Source: a virus
Strand: one strand, 5' to 3'
Virus record (IMG/VR): IMGVR_UViG_3300047457_000194
Location: 1 to 53,261 of that record
Length of the DNA stretch: 53,261 nucleotides
Shown here: piece after piece, positions 35,101 to 41,898 of the stretch
Layout of the letters: each line of letters begins with the position of its first letter
Numbering within the stretch: position 1 is the first letter of the stretch
The notes under the pieces: generated by a model
What the model saw: the letters and a program-made list of their open reading frames with translations, nothing else
Databases searched by the model: none
Told to the model about the DNA's origin: nothing
Program-made: the position numbers and the translations under genes

Positions 35101-36329
35101 CCAGCACGAGAACCAAGGTCTATCAGGATGTCCTGGCGAAGACTGGTGATCGCGCAGAGGCACTGTTCGCTGCCATGGAGACCATCAACTTCTCCAGGAA
35201 GGGTAGCTCCCGTGGCTTGCAGATTGGCATGGCTCTGCTTCCGTTCTTCAACGCCAGAATCCAGGGCATGGATGTCTTCTACCGCACGATGAAGGGCGAG
35301 AAGATGATGCCCAATCAGATGTCGGCTGACATGAAGGGCGCGGCAGTCACTCGCTTCATGTACTTCTCTGCCCTCTCCGCGCTCTACGCGCTGTACATGT
35401 CCAACCACCCCGCCTGGGAGAATGCCACCGACGAGGAGAAGGACGGGAATATCTTCCTTCCCGTGGACTTCATTCCCGGAATCAAAGAGGGGACGGTTCT
35501 CAAGTTCCCGATTCCGCAGGAGCTTGGCCTGATCGGCAAGATGCCTGCCGAGCGCATCGTCACCATGATCAAGGGGCGCTCTGACGGTGGTGACCTGATT
35601 GACTCCCTCCAGAGAGCGGTGTTCGATACCCTGTCGTTCAACCCAATTCCTCAGGTATTCCTTCCTGGGATCGAGGCGATTGCCAACTTCGACTTCTACT
35701 CCCAGAGGCCGATTGAGAATCAATATCTCGCCAGCCTGCTTCCAGAAGAACGATACACTGAGTACACCACTGGCGTAGCCAAGGCAATCGGCAGGGCAAC
35801 GGAAGACACTGCCGCCGCTGTATCACCTGTGATGGTGGATCATTTAATCAGGGGCTACTTCGGCACTCTCGGTGCCTACTCTGCCGACATTCTTGGCAGA
35901 CTCATAGAGGAAGGAAGCGATGCCCCCGCGCCGGAACGGATGCGCTTCTCTGAGCCGTACCTCCTCCCCGTCATCGGCCCCCTCTTCAAGTCTGCTGAAG
36001 GCAAGAAGATGGTCGAGGATCTGTACATGATCGACGAGGCTGCGAAGATGGCGGCGTCCACCCTCAAGGCATACTCTGAGAATGGGCGCGAACTATCTGA
36101 AGCCAAGGAAGACGAGCTTTACCAGCTTGCCGAGATTGGCGAGGAAGTCCGCCCGGTCATTGAGCAGATCCGCGAACTCAACCGACAGAAGCGTGCCATT
36201 CAAAGCGACACGGAGATGTCCTCCAGTGAAAAGAGAGACGAACTCAACGAGATCCAGAAAGAGATCGTCTCTCTTGCCGCCGAGGTGAACGACCTTAAGA
36301 AGCAGATTCCGATTCGCTTGCGGAAGTAG
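29130..36329 (+). CDS. Giant internal virion polyvalent protein with zincin motif and LPD38-like end
   Basis: A 2399-residue multi-domain protein thought to be packaged and injected. In order: Ala/Gly-rich apolar membrane-active region (about 50-290), charged coiled coils (about 300-700), a zincin-type HEIVH motif at 881-885 with downstream Glu 938/939 as candidate third ligand, a helical region, a compact domain at about 1240-1490 (SLYHAAFPDNAIEILRGGGI, GVSLSR, SFVID, EFEQRSRGKSVYDIP) that could be an ADP-ribosyltransferase-like fold, and a C-terminal LPD38-like domain (LLPFFNARIQGMD near 2039). No transglycosylase motif was seen. The polyvalent design is known in phages and conjugative elements; each enzymatic call here is inference. 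Confidence 0.8.
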   Translation: MALKTIYLEGFGLMDVPAELTGKELSVYASREARKRRAEESAAEVTQQAQKKPEPSTMQQAAGFAAGLPAGLASGLIGSTLEGIGGLTGIRPVEEAGASFNEWVQEKLKQAVGEEAAASGASQVGQTIGGIASFFTPGVAAKVLGGAGKLAKVAPYLSTAMSGIQGAGEQVERMRQQEAEGDQIDPLMRQLYAAGAGAGTALLENIPISGLAKYTPLKRVLGDIPVSAEAGAFTRAMDAGAGTILGRALGTGAGEAATEVSQNALQNIIERQYNEQRGILEGSTESAVGGFLAGAALQGGADLYRDVYLNRKKFEGDVKALRGQLSEEQLPLLPAGKRKAVQIRGKDISTVLGEEDIAEAEAAFSKVASPQGVPLLPPGKFASDEEARRKIDEEIEAAKVYGPTPDLSYATPEAMARIEELRAKEQADNEAIIKQREQDIAALPDFPSYLPDPNVTPISEWPKPQVKLFDQYLSKFSPEQAKLIESFSPEEMDSFIERGVKRKTESEQQLQKIREEQAARIAASRRADIEQADAITLSRFAEDYQKQEAEAARAKREEELSKAAAGRAEEAAIKNLYAREEFDKFVADRIAAKSKIEESQRVAGELAKTKFGKPLGELKDSQKIQLASEIDAISKEASFRTEVNKEIPELGDPIYKLQNRVSVNFFGTQYKNLPEAKQGIVNSAIERGEGRTVLGEELLEERDFDKYKRLYNRDDFRAVNKEMRSFVRDESGFIPVTKDSLYSAVKSVSEDPTSTIKPNRMASNAMFKHMLDRGVIVDIDGKTYLNEEATGPRYQLPISNNPNIESQQSAFKAEEAKVTVGPKMRDALERRGLSDVFTLGIVEKIEDTPALGKYLNRVIQIAAAPEGKVRSLDEMISSMDHEIVHGMRAAGLFTDAEWNLLTTDFNANLLDDKQKEAYTRIYKAQGMSDQAIQEALNEEAVAMKAAQLNNVDPKRLDPKSLSLINKVRFYLEFGRNSAALGYNSAEDVLAAIKSGEIGKRGFTSEFEKVGGKAKRVGRQEISIASEADKSSGVETKVYGEEDEEGVTDEKYKQALSGLASKFDRKTPVKSPRQYLIQQMDVAPEDVDALVKGMIKNKDLVKVGGALYISDRARRSIETSSAEKLPVDKPKYEIKGEYSLEEDPQFSSYVKLALEGLDTKQLGAQSYSLYRSIKDGSAQFDIPESFKESLTPSLVRSSVDRILRIPATRPGEVQSKTAAKSRSALLDRDQLNSATPEQRESIISDINRWINARGNSLYHAAFPDNAIEILRGGGIKSFAGEKGVSLSRVPSIFTGFSQSSRPVSFVIDSKSVQTKPINEGVYTGVESLINRDGRTTKEINSWLSKLKSDGYSVPSDSSFLFTGKNKYSISEEGFVQAMSSLGVPVESSSRFISARKILDQPRELASANLKRVPGQKVDFDASFQKADYLNFEFEQRSRGKSVYDIPSSSIIGVIYDPRYMDKKEISALKKAATEAGIPVRAYETSEELEEESNIFGPETRSGRTVSRARVSEVPAGKPLFQLPPSGAERVKGDALVNPSGASPTKPFFTKKSAKNPLEGASDLIKGNFSSFRQKLIDRYDPVRLMAIEAYSKTGDKKYLSAAEGSYHALLFSDKAQDMALAGLENGGFTTEGSIILAADNEKIAPLKIFQSLREKGKLDAFFNFAYAKRYKALKENGKDPGGVISEADVEREYKRWENDNDINTAIENFKAYNDNLVDMLRKSGFISAGEAKAWKSAFYIPFYRIPTVMEGDVDTGEVDIPRLSSQITNLSNPKGLTGRDLPVNDAIENVIANTYYVIGTAAKNFAARKVARDGVITGYMKEIEKPGDAQQGYKVITVREGGIKKHYEVKDALLHDAVAKSGFPVQDVLRGMGWFTEKLRRGTTLSPTFIVRNTLRDAIQSWILGQYGSTFLPPFKEITKGIQMAYQNSPEFKALKSAGISSSGLRKKTLQETAKEMRRKIGEEQQGVIAQLGGIFNKGIEVLERGSEISEASTRTKVYQDVLAKTGDRAEALFAAMETINFSRKGSSRGLQIGMALLPFFNARIQGMDVFYRTMKGEKMMPNQMSADMKGAAVTRFMYFSALSALYALYMSNHPAWENATDEEKDGNIFLPVDFIPGIKEGTVLKFPIPQELGLIGKMPAERIVTMIKGRSDGGDLIDSLQRAVFDTLSFNPIPQVFLPGIEAIANFDFYSQRPIENQYLASLLPEERYTEYTTGVAKAIGRATEDTAAAVSPVMVDHLIRGYFGTLGAYSADILGRLIEEGSDAPAPERMRFSEPYLLPVIGPLFKSAEGKKMVEDLYMIDEAAKMAASTLKAYSENGRELSEAKEDELYQLAEIGEEVRPVIEQIRELNRQKRAIQSDTEMSSSEKRDELNEIQKEIVSLAAEVNDLKKQIPIRLRK

Positions 36330-36765
36330 CTTCCTTCCCTTTAGTCGGCTCGATCTTGATAACCACCTTGCGCCTGTCTGCCTCGACGTACTTGACGTTC
36401 ACGTTCTCTACCGAAGATGATGTCATGCACTCGATTAGGCAGGCGCGATACAGAACCCTAAGGACTACGTCAGTAAACATGGCGTAGTCTTTCAGCTTCG
36501 ACCTATCGTGAAGCTCTACATTCAGGTTCACCCCAGAGATCGGCAGGAACCGGATTTGATTGGAGATCGTTTGCGATATCCGGTACAACTCACGGCTTGA
36601 CTGCCTGCTCTGTATCAGGTCGCCTGCCTGGTTCTTCAGGTACAAAGACAGAGGAAACGCTGGATCGTTTATTACTACACGGATAGGATCTTTGAGACGA
36701 GGGAGAGATTCAAGGTCCCTCGCCTCTCCTTCTGGGTTGCCTGCACCTCTGCGCCGCACCATCAT
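36295..36765 (-). CDS. Hypothetical protein, convergent with the giant virion gene
   Basis: A 156-residue protein on the minus strand, its last 35 bp overlapping the end of the giant virion gene. Start ATG is preceded by AGAGG. It has a mixed alpha/beta body (IRVVINDPAFPLSLYLKN, GVNLNVELHDRSKL, VNVKYVEADRRKVVIKIEP) and a Ser-rich tail. It lies 10 bp after the endolysin gene, so it may share the lysis transcript. No family recognised. Confidence 0.6.
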   Translation of the reverse strand: MMVRRRGAGNPEGEARDLESLPRLKDPIRVVINDPAFPLSLYLKNQAGDLIQSRQSSRELYRISQTISNQIRFLPISGVNLNVELHDRSKLKDYAMFTDVVLRVLYRACLIECMTSSSVENVNVKYVEADRRKVVIKIEPTKGKEATSASESESAS

Positions 36766-36775
36766 TGGCGCACCT

Positions 36776-37213
36776 CTACTTCAACGCGCTCCACTCTCCG
36801 TTCCACGGAATGTCTCTTCCACTCTTGTCGTATTGCCATCTGGCTTTCTTCTCCCTTTGATCGCAGTGTATGAATCCCCCGGAGACGGAAACTCCGACTC
36901 CCAAGAACTTTCCGAACGCCTCTACTTTGCTGTAGAGATCTTTCAGCGACATGCCGGGGCTGTGGAAATCCATCGCCACTCCCAGTCTGTGCCGCCCGAT
37001 CTTGCCGCTAGGCTTTGATACCTCCGATGGATGTAGATTGCACCTGTATCCACTCGTGATTACCACCGGGGAACCGAGATAATCCCTGAACTCCTGGATC
37101 AAGGCAATGAAATCAAGCTTCATTCCCATCACGCCGCAATGTTTGCAGCATACTTCTGATGCTTTGAAGTTCTTGGATACCATCCACGATGGGCTACGCT
37201 GTGTTGTCTGCAT
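36776..37213 (-). CDS. Endolysin, peptidase M15-like
   Basis: A 145-residue cell-wall peptidase, likely L-alanyl-D-glutamate or D-Ala-D-Ala type. VITSGYRC at residues 51-58 and the zinc ligands His75 (GRHRLG), Asp82 (GVAMDFH) and His116 (GGFIHCD) follow the M15 pattern S.YR - H..G.A.D - H.D. Length fits single-domain phage enzymes. Three Cys near residue 22-26 are unusual. There is no signal peptide, so a holin would be needed. A TTG two codons upstream has better spacing to GAGGGG than this ATG, so the start is uncertain. Confidence 0.85.
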   Translation of the reverse strand: MQTTQRSPSWMVSKNFKASEVCCKHCGVMGMKLDFIALIQEFRDYLGSPVVITSGYRCNLHPSEVSKPSGKIGRHRLGVAMDFHSPGMSLKDLYSKVEAFGKFLGVGVSVSGGFIHCDQREKKARWQYDKSGRDIPWNGEWSALK

Positions 37214-37256
37214 ACTCAATCGTAACCCCTCGGTGTATAGAACGCAAATTCTGTAC

Positions 37257-37275
37257 ACCCAGGGGTCACCTGGGT
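37257..37275. repeat. Inverted repeat upstream of the endolysin gene
   Basis: A perfect 7-bp inverted repeat (ACCCAGG / CCTGGGT) around GGTCA. It could be a transcript hairpin or operator. Confidence 0.4.
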
Positions 37276-37337
37276 AGTCTCAGTGGTTTTTTCTAGTTCA
37301 GCGTTGTCTCTATCCATCCTTCCTTTCTTTGAGGATT

Positions 37338-37365
37338 TGGGCTATGCCCATTGGGCTATGCCCAT
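37338..37365. repeat. Tandem 14-bp near-palindromic repeat
   Basis: TGGGCTATGCCCAT is present twice in direct contact (37338-37351, 37352-37365). Each unit contains the inverted repeat TGGGC/GCCCA. It lies between the dUTPase stop and the endolysin start, fitting an operator or processing site. Confidence 0.6.
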
Positions 37366-37374
37366 CTGATGAGT

Positions 37375-37827
37375 CTACTTCGTTCCGGTAGACCCAAAAC
37401 CTGCGGCACCACGTTCAGTGCCAGACAATTCCTGAACCTGCTCGAATCGAATCGGCTCGTATTTGGCTACCACCATCTGAGCGATGCGAGTCCCCTTCTC
37501 GATAACGAACGGCTGGTCACCTACCTGTCTGTATCCGTTCCAGCAGAGGATGACGCCGATCTCCCCACGGTAGGAAGGATCGATTGTTCCAGGACTGTTG
37601 AGTACCGTGATGCCATTCTTCAGCGCCAGTCCAGATCGGCTGCGGATCTGCGCTTCGCATCCAGGAGGAAGTTCGACAGACAGCCCGGTCTTCACAACCT
37701 GCGGTTCGTTCGGGCGCAGGAATACATCCTCGTCGGCATGCAGGTCCATGCCTGCGTCTTCGTGAGGGCCGTGCGCGTAGACCGGAATCTTGACGGACGC
37801 GCTAGCTGTTTTGAGCTTGACGATCAT
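37375..37827 (-). CDS. dut: dUTPase
   Basis: Hydrolyses dUTP to dUMP, protecting DNA from uracil and feeding dTMP synthesis. All five trimeric dUTPase motifs are seen in a 150-residue protein: DAGMDLH (24-30), RSRSGLALKNG (62-72), GTIDPSYRGEIG (80-91), IEKGTRIAQ (109-117) and ELSGTERGAAGFGSTG (133-148). The ATG follows GAGGAGATTTCAA. It overlaps the end of a small membrane protein gene by 26 bp. Confidence 0.95.
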   Translation of the reverse strand: MIVKLKTASASVKIPVYAHGPHEDAGMDLHADEDVFLRPNEPQVVKTGLSVELPPGCEAQIRSRSGLALKNGITVLNSPGTIDPSYRGEIGVILCWNGYRQVGDQPFVIEKGTRIAQMVVAKYEPIRFEQVQELSGTERGAAGFGSTGTK

Positions 37828-38050
37828 TTGAAATCTCCTCGACCTTGCCTCCGCAAAGGCGTTCCATAATCCGGTAGTGTTCGTACTGCCGTTCGATTCG
37901 GCGCATCTCGGCATCACCGTTAGCCATGCAGTACGCACTGACGTAATACCAGAACGCTGCCTTGGGGTGCTTGAACTGCACCAGCTTGACGTAAACAACG
38001 CCAGCCACGCCGATCAGAAACAGAATCAATCCACCTAATACAATCTGCAT
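37802..38050 (-). CDS. Small single-span membrane protein (holin or spanin candidate)
   Basis: An 82-residue protein with one strong N-terminal transmembrane segment (IVLGGLILFLIGVAGVVYV, about 3-22), followed by a basic, Tyr-rich helical tail (about 45-75). The length and one-pass layout fit class III holins or inner-membrane spanins, and the gene is upstream of the endolysin on the same strand. There is no lipobox. The function is inferred from topology and context only. Confidence 0.55.
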   Translation of the reverse strand: MQIVLGGLILFLIGVAGVVYVKLVQFKHPKAAFWYYVSAYCMANGDAEMRRIERQYEHYRIMERLCGGKVEEISNDRQAQNS

Positions 38051-38538
38051 TATTCTCTCACTTTCTGTTGTTTGCGATATTCCTTCCATGCAGCGTCCCA
38101 TTCCTTCCAGTGATCATCGCGGTTACTGAAGGGCTTGATCGCTTTATCGACGATCTTGGAACAGGTCATGCACTTCTTGTTCAGGATGTGGGTGCCAGCT
38201 TCGATCCAGTACGTCTCATGGATCCTGCCAACGATCCCCTTGCACCAGTCCTTGGTGTTCTTCTTGGCGGCTACTGGCAGGTGTTCGGTCTCACTCCTCT
38301 TGTTCCACGCCGCTCTTCGGTCAATCTTCACGCTTCCCTCCTCCTCGATTCTCTGGCGCAGATACTTCGCCAGATCCAGGACTTCTTCGTATGCGTCTAT
38401 TAGAGCATTGCGCCCGTTGTTCGCCTGAAGGTAGGTGCCGTACGTCTTCTTGCCAACCTTAGCACGCTTCCTGATGTCTTGGATAACGAGCCTGTAGATT
38501 GGTGTGGCGTTGTTTTTAGTTGGCTTCGGCTGGCTCAT
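38050..38538 (-). CDS. MazG-like N-terminus plus Cys motif protein
   Basis: A 162-residue protein. Residues 24-65 (AKVGKKTYGTYLQANNGRNA then LIDAYEEVLDLAKYLRQRI) resemble the helical NTP-pyrophosphohydrolase-like proteins found in many phages. The second half has a WCKGIVGRIHETYW pattern and CMTC, suggesting metal binding. The two halves may have separate roles. Hydrolase activity is not certain because the usual MazG acidic EExxE motif is not clear. Confidence 0.55.
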   Translation of the reverse strand: MSQPKPTKNNATPIYRLVIQDIRKRAKVGKKTYGTYLQANNGRNALIDAYEEVLDLAKYLRQRIEEEGSVKIDRRAAWNKRSETEHLPVAAKKNTKDWCKGIVGRIHETYWIEAGTHILNKKCMTCSKIVDKAIKPFSNRDDHWKEWDAAWKEYRKQQKVRE

Positions 38539-39011
38539 CCTCTCTCCTTCTCAATTGCTGTTATCCCTACGCCAATTGCCGCCCACACATCCTTCGACGC
38601 CCTGTACAGCATCCCGCCCTTCTTCGTTACGCCGACTCCATACATAGACTCGTACTTGTCGATGATGGCCTGCCGGATATTGGCATCCTTGGCGCGTGGG
38701 TTCCCGCACAAGTGCAGCTTTACCTCGCGCCGGAATACTCTCCCCACTCTCTCGTGCTGATCCATGGATACCTCCATGAACCTGCCGACCCACACGCATG
38801 TCTCAAACACACTGGCACCAACCGCCATGCCGTACGATGCGATCATCTCGATGCGTATGTCGTGGCAAGAAAGCTGTCTGCATAGGCTGCGTATCGTGTA
38901 GTTGTCTGCCTTCTGGAAGGACATGACTCTCAGGTCTTTTCGATGAAGGATTGCGTATGCTGATTCTATTGGGCCTGGATCAATTGCTAAAACCGTTGAT
39001 GCGTATGGCAT
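38535..39011 (-). CDS. RuvC-like Holliday junction nuclease
   Basis: A 158-residue RNase H-fold nuclease. The opening strand carries LAIDPGPIESAYA with Asp11; Glu55 follows in RIEMIASYG; Asp109 and Asp141 (KDVWAAIGVGITA) complete a DEDD-type acidic set. This is the usual layout of phage RuvC-type resolvases that trim branched DNA before packaging. It overlaps the recombinase gene by 32 bp in a recombination operon. Confidence 0.85.
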   Translation of the reverse strand: MPYASTVLAIDPGPIESAYAILHRKDLRVMSFQKADNYTIRSLCRQLSCHDIRIEMIASYGMAVGASVFETCVWVGRFMEVSMDQHERVGRVFRREVKLHLCGNPRAKDANIRQAIIDKYESMYGVGVTKKGGMLYRASKDVWAAIGVGITAIEKERG

Positions 39012-39819
39012 TCACTGTCTCCTTTGTGAACTCAGGTGTGAACTTGGCGTACACCTTCTCTGTTATAGCACTACTGGAGTGACCCAGCAGTTTGCTGACT
39101 CTCAGTATTGGCACACCAGAGCTAACTAGGTTCGTTGCCACGCTGTGTCGAATGATGTGCGGTGTGATCGTGATTGGCAGACCAGCGGCGACCATCAACT
39201 TGCGCCACTGGTAGTTCAGCGACATCGGCCTCCTGCCATTCTGGGCGACGACCAGCTTATCGCCATCCAGAACTTGATGCTTCTTCAGGTATTCGTACAA
39301 GTCGTCGTTGATTGAAACATCGGCCACACACTTCTGCCTGGACTTCCTGTTGGCGCTGAAGTAGATGCAGCGACCGTCCAGGTCAATGTCCCTCCAGCGG
39401 AGGGAGATGACTGCGCCGGATCTCTGCCCAGTATTGCAGAGCAGCATGCAGTACATCTCCATCCACTGTCCGAACTTGAAAGCATGGTTTAGCACACTGC
39501 CCATCTGATCCCATGTGATCCACTGCTTTCTCGGCGCGGACTCCTTAGGCAGTTCGATGTGCGGCTTGGTCTTTATCTGCCCACACTTCCATGCGGTATT
39601 GATAGCAGCGACCAGGGCCTGAAGATCTCGCCGGATCGTAGAGGACGACAGCCTCGCCAACCCCTTGGTGGCCTCCCGAATAACGGAAGGCCTGAGGTTG
39701 TCTACGAGGATGCCGTCGAGTGCTTTCAGGTGCCGATGTGCTAGCTCCTGTCTTTTCCAGAAGAGAATGTCGTCGCTACATTCTCTCCTGTACAACTCCC
39801 AAACATCTCCCACTAGCAT
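38980..39819 (-). CDS. Tyrosine recombinase (integrase or resolvase)
   Basis: A 279-residue site-specific recombinase. The catalytic set is complete: Arg133 (GQRSGAVISLRW), Lys159/163 (NRKSRQK), His221 and Arg224 (HIIRHSVATN), His247 (LLGHSSSAI) and Tyr257 (EKVYAKF). A core-binding domain fills residues 1-95; no separate arm-binding domain is evident. Could integrate the phage or resolve dimers of a circular episome. No attP core was found by eye. Confidence 0.9.
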   Translation of the reverse strand: MLVGDVWELYRRECSDDILFWKRQELAHRHLKALDGILVDNLRPSVIREATKGLARLSSSTIRRDLQALVAAINTAWKCGQIKTKPHIELPKESAPRKQWITWDQMGSVLNHAFKFGQWMEMYCMLLCNTGQRSGAVISLRWRDIDLDGRCIYFSANRKSRQKCVADVSINDDLYEYLKKHQVLDGDKLVVAQNGRRPMSLNYQWRKLMVAAGLPITITPHIIRHSVATNLVSSGVPILRVSKLLGHSSSAITEKVYAKFTPEFTKETVNAIRINGFSN

Positions 39820-39822
39820 ACG

Positions 39823-40104
39823 TTACTCCCAGGGGGCTTTGTTAGAAGCAGCGGGAGCCGCGCCCTGCTGCTTGGGAACGAAGGGCGTGGACGCCTTGAG
39901 GCTCAGGAAGCTAGTGCCTTTCGACGAGGTGCGGTTCCACCCGGCGAACTCCAGCTTGGCAGGCTTGCCCTCCTTCAGCTGCTGCGCGAGGTAGCTCACG
40001 ACATCAGCGCCCAGTTCCATATCCCCCTTCCATTCGGGAGCCTTCTCGCTCGTCTTGCGCGTGTTCTGAAAGAGAGCGCCGCTGTTCAGGTACTTGTTTT
40101 CCAT
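39823..40104 (-). CDS. DUF736-like small DNA-metabolism protein
   Basis: A 93-residue protein with NSGALFQNTRKTSEKAPEWKG and KLEFAGWNRTSSKGTSFLSLK, the beta-strand pattern of DUF736-type proteins (G.LF.N..K....P...G ... GW....KG..F.SL). Such proteins are often beside ssDNA annealing genes. The start is preceded by AGGA and lies 14 bp after the ERF gene. It might bind ssDNA. Confidence 0.6.
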   Translation of the reverse strand: MENKYLNSGALFQNTRKTSEKAPEWKGDMELGADVVSYLAQQLKEGKPAKLEFAGWNRTSSKGTSFLSLKASTPFVPKQQGAAPAASNKAPWE

Positions 40105-40117
40105 GTGTGTTGGTCCT

Positions 40118-40804
40118 TTACTTGAGGTGTTTGGTGGAGTTGCTAAAGGCGGACATGACATCATTCTCACGATCCGCGAAATGAATCTTGATCTGGCCGA
40201 TCTCGGGAGTGTAGCGCCGCCACACCTGCTTGGCCTCTTCCCTGGTGGTGCAGTGCGACAGTTCCTCCTTCACTTGCTCGATGAAGGCATCAACATTGAT
40301 CGACGGCGCTTCAGGCTTCGGTGCTTCCTGCTTCGGTTGCACCATCGGCTTGACCTGCTGCCGCTGTGGCTCGAAGATGCGATCTTCCTGGGTCTTGTCG
40401 TCGCGCTCCGGGTCATCGCCAGTCTCAAGCTGGAAGGTCTTGAGCAGGAAGTACTTGTTCGCCCCGGTCAGCGCCTTGTAGATTCCCTTGTCCCCGATCA
40501 CGCCCTTGCTGGAGCGGTCGTTACCGCAACCAACGAAGTGGCAAACGATCTCCTCTCCTGAGGAATGGATGATGCGATACCGAACCTTCACCGTAGTGTT
40601 CCCGAACTCGTCGGGTTGTGTATGCTCCACCACATCACTAATAATCACCAACTCGTTGGCGATTAAGTGAGGGCGCAAAGCATTGAGCGCGTCACCTTCA
40701 GTGGCGTACTTGTATCCATGGAATTCGTTCTTGCCTGCCTTCTGCACAAACGATACTCCAGCCATCGTATTGATGATGGCCTTGGATATGTTGCTAGTCT
40801 GCAT
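40118..40804 (-). CDS. ERF-family single-strand annealing protein
   Basis: A 228-residue recombinase. The conserved ERF core includes GYKYATEGDALNALRP, a beta run (VKVRYRIIHSSGEEI), RSSKGVIGDKGIYKALTGANKYFLLK and TFQLETGDDPERD. A Pro/Gln linker (about 150-175) leads to a short C-terminal domain. An ATG at 40810 is possible, but 40804 has better spacing (7 bp) to GGGAG. It pairs with the exonuclease gene, which it overlaps. Confidence 0.9.
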   Translation of the reverse strand: MQTSNISKAIINTMAGVSFVQKAGKNEFHGYKYATEGDALNALRPHLIANELVIISDVVEHTQPDEFGNTTVKVRYRIIHSSGEEIVCHFVGCGNDRSSKGVIGDKGIYKALTGANKYFLLKTFQLETGDDPERDDKTQEDRIFEPQRQQVKPMVQPKQEAPKPEAPSINVDAFIEQVKEELSHCTTREEAKQVWRRYTPEIGQIKIHFADRENDVMSAFSNSTKHLK

Positions 40805-41723
40805 ATACATCGTCTCCCTTTTGTCTGGTTGCTATCATTACCAATCTCTCCCTTTCTCGTTGATCACAATTCCTTGCCACGCCACAGTAGTTCGCCTCGC
40901 ACTTCTTGGGTGCGCCGTATCTGATGGCGACGATGGCGTTGCCAAGCTTCTCTGCGTGTTCCTCTGCCTGCTCGAAGGTGTCGTGAACCTTGACGGCACG
41001 CTTCTTTCCCTTCGGCACGACAGCGTACCTGTCCGCGTCTCTCCACTGTTCCTCGTATGTGCAGTCGGGCAGGGTGTCTCCCACCATCCAGTCTGCCTCC
41101 GCATCCTGGTGGACCTTCACCCTCTGCTTCATGTACGCCTCCTGCTGAGACACAGGCCACAGGCGGATCTCGTATACCTTGACGGCGCACTCATCGGGCT
41201 TGATCCTCTTGAAGATATTCCGCTTGTGGTCGCGCAGGACGGCAACGACCCGTGCCTTCGTGACCCGCTTGCCCGTGCATTTGTATACGAGGTAGGCGTA
41301 GCAGTTGATCTGCTTCTCCCACTCGCCGCTGTACCCCTTTGCAACCTTGGTCGTGGTCGTGACCTTCCAGTCGTAGATCCAGATCGAACCGTCAGGCTGC
41401 GGCACCTGGAGATCGATCTGACCAGACACCACCCACCCTCCAATCGTCGTGTAGTACCTCTCTTCCACGATGTAGGATGGATCGTACTGGGACAATATGT
41501 TCTGCGCGTGAGAGTGCCACGCCGTACCCAGTGATGTCCACAGCCTGTCGATCACGTCTTCTTCAGAACCACTCTTCTCCAGCAGCCTCACTCTCGGAGC
41601 AGCCATCAGCCCCGTCACCGAGGCATTCGCTCGGCCCTTCGTGTACATGTCGGCAGTGAGGACCGCTGCCACTGGTTCCGGCAGGTTGTGCCGATTGCTG
41701 TACGATGTTGTAGATTGCGTCAT
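40794..41723 (-). CDS. PD-(D/E)XK exonuclease, Cas4/RecB-like
   Basis: A 309-residue nuclease, likely the 5'-3' exonuclease partner of ERF. Motifs: helix with LGTAWHSHA (His70), GQIDLQV (Asp104) and IYDWKVT (Asp118-x-Lys120), then the QINCYAYL helix. C-terminal Cys residues (KKCEANYCGVARNC, about 284-297) and possibly one upstream suggest an Fe-S cluster as in Cas4/AddB. The gene starts after GAGG and overlaps the RHH gene by 161 bp. Confidence 0.85.
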   Translation of the reverse strand: MTQSTTSYSNRHNLPEPVAAVLTADMYTKGRANASVTGLMAAPRVRLLEKSGSEEDVIDRLWTSLGTAWHSHAQNILSQYDPSYIVEERYYTTIGGWVVSGQIDLQVPQPDGSIWIYDWKVTTTTKVAKGYSGEWEKQINCYAYLVYKCTGKRVTKARVVAVLRDHKRNIFKRIKPDECAVKVYEIRLWPVSQQEAYMKQRVKVHQDAEADWMVGDTLPDCTYEEQWRDADRYAVVPKGKKRAVKVHDTFEQAEEHAEKLGNAIVAIRYGAPKKCEANYCGVARNCDQRERERLVMIATRQKGDDVYAD

Positions 41724-41817
41724 TGACTAGCCTCTTGACCGTTGTTTCCCTGTCAACCGCTTGCAGCTTTAGCTTCTTGTGCAGTCCATCATCGAGTTCG
41801 ATTGTCAGTCTCGCCAT
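41563..41817 (-). CDS. Ribbon-helix-helix regulator
   Basis: An 84-residue protein. Residues 1-40 (MARLTIELDDGLHKKLKLQA, then VDRETTVKRLVNDAI) are a clear RHH DNA-binding domain of CopG/ParG type. The remaining 44 residues overlap the exonuclease gene in another frame and have unusual composition, so they may be unconstrained. It probably regulates the operator upstream (direct repeats 41835-41862). Confidence 0.65.
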   Translation of the reverse strand: MARLTIELDDGLHKKLKLQAVDRETTVKRLVNDAIYNIVQQSAQPAGTSGSGPHCRHVHEGPSECLGDGADGCSESEAAGEEWF

Positions 41818-41834
41818 GACTAAGGATACACATT

Positions 41835-41862
41835 AGCACAAAACCACACAAGCACAAAACCA
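41835..41862. promoter_or_regulatory. Direct repeats in the divergent promoter region
   Basis: Two copies of AGCACAAAACCA start 16 bp apart between the divergent RHH and primase-helicase genes. On the minus strand they overlap a possible promoter (TTGTGC, 16 bp, TGCTAATGT). This fits an RHH operator, but proof is lacking. Confidence 0.45.
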
Positions 41863-41898
41863 TACTCAATTGGGCGGCTCCTGTTGTACCATTTGGGA

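Noticed and set aside
34077-35723. 548-codon minus-strand open frame in the giant virion gene
   Set aside because: Mirror of a well-conserved LPD38-like domain on the plus strand; no start signal.
36320-36340. Small hairpin GGAAG/CTTCC in the convergent overlap as a bidirectional terminator
   Set aside because: Stem is only five pairs and there is no T-run; not enough for a call.
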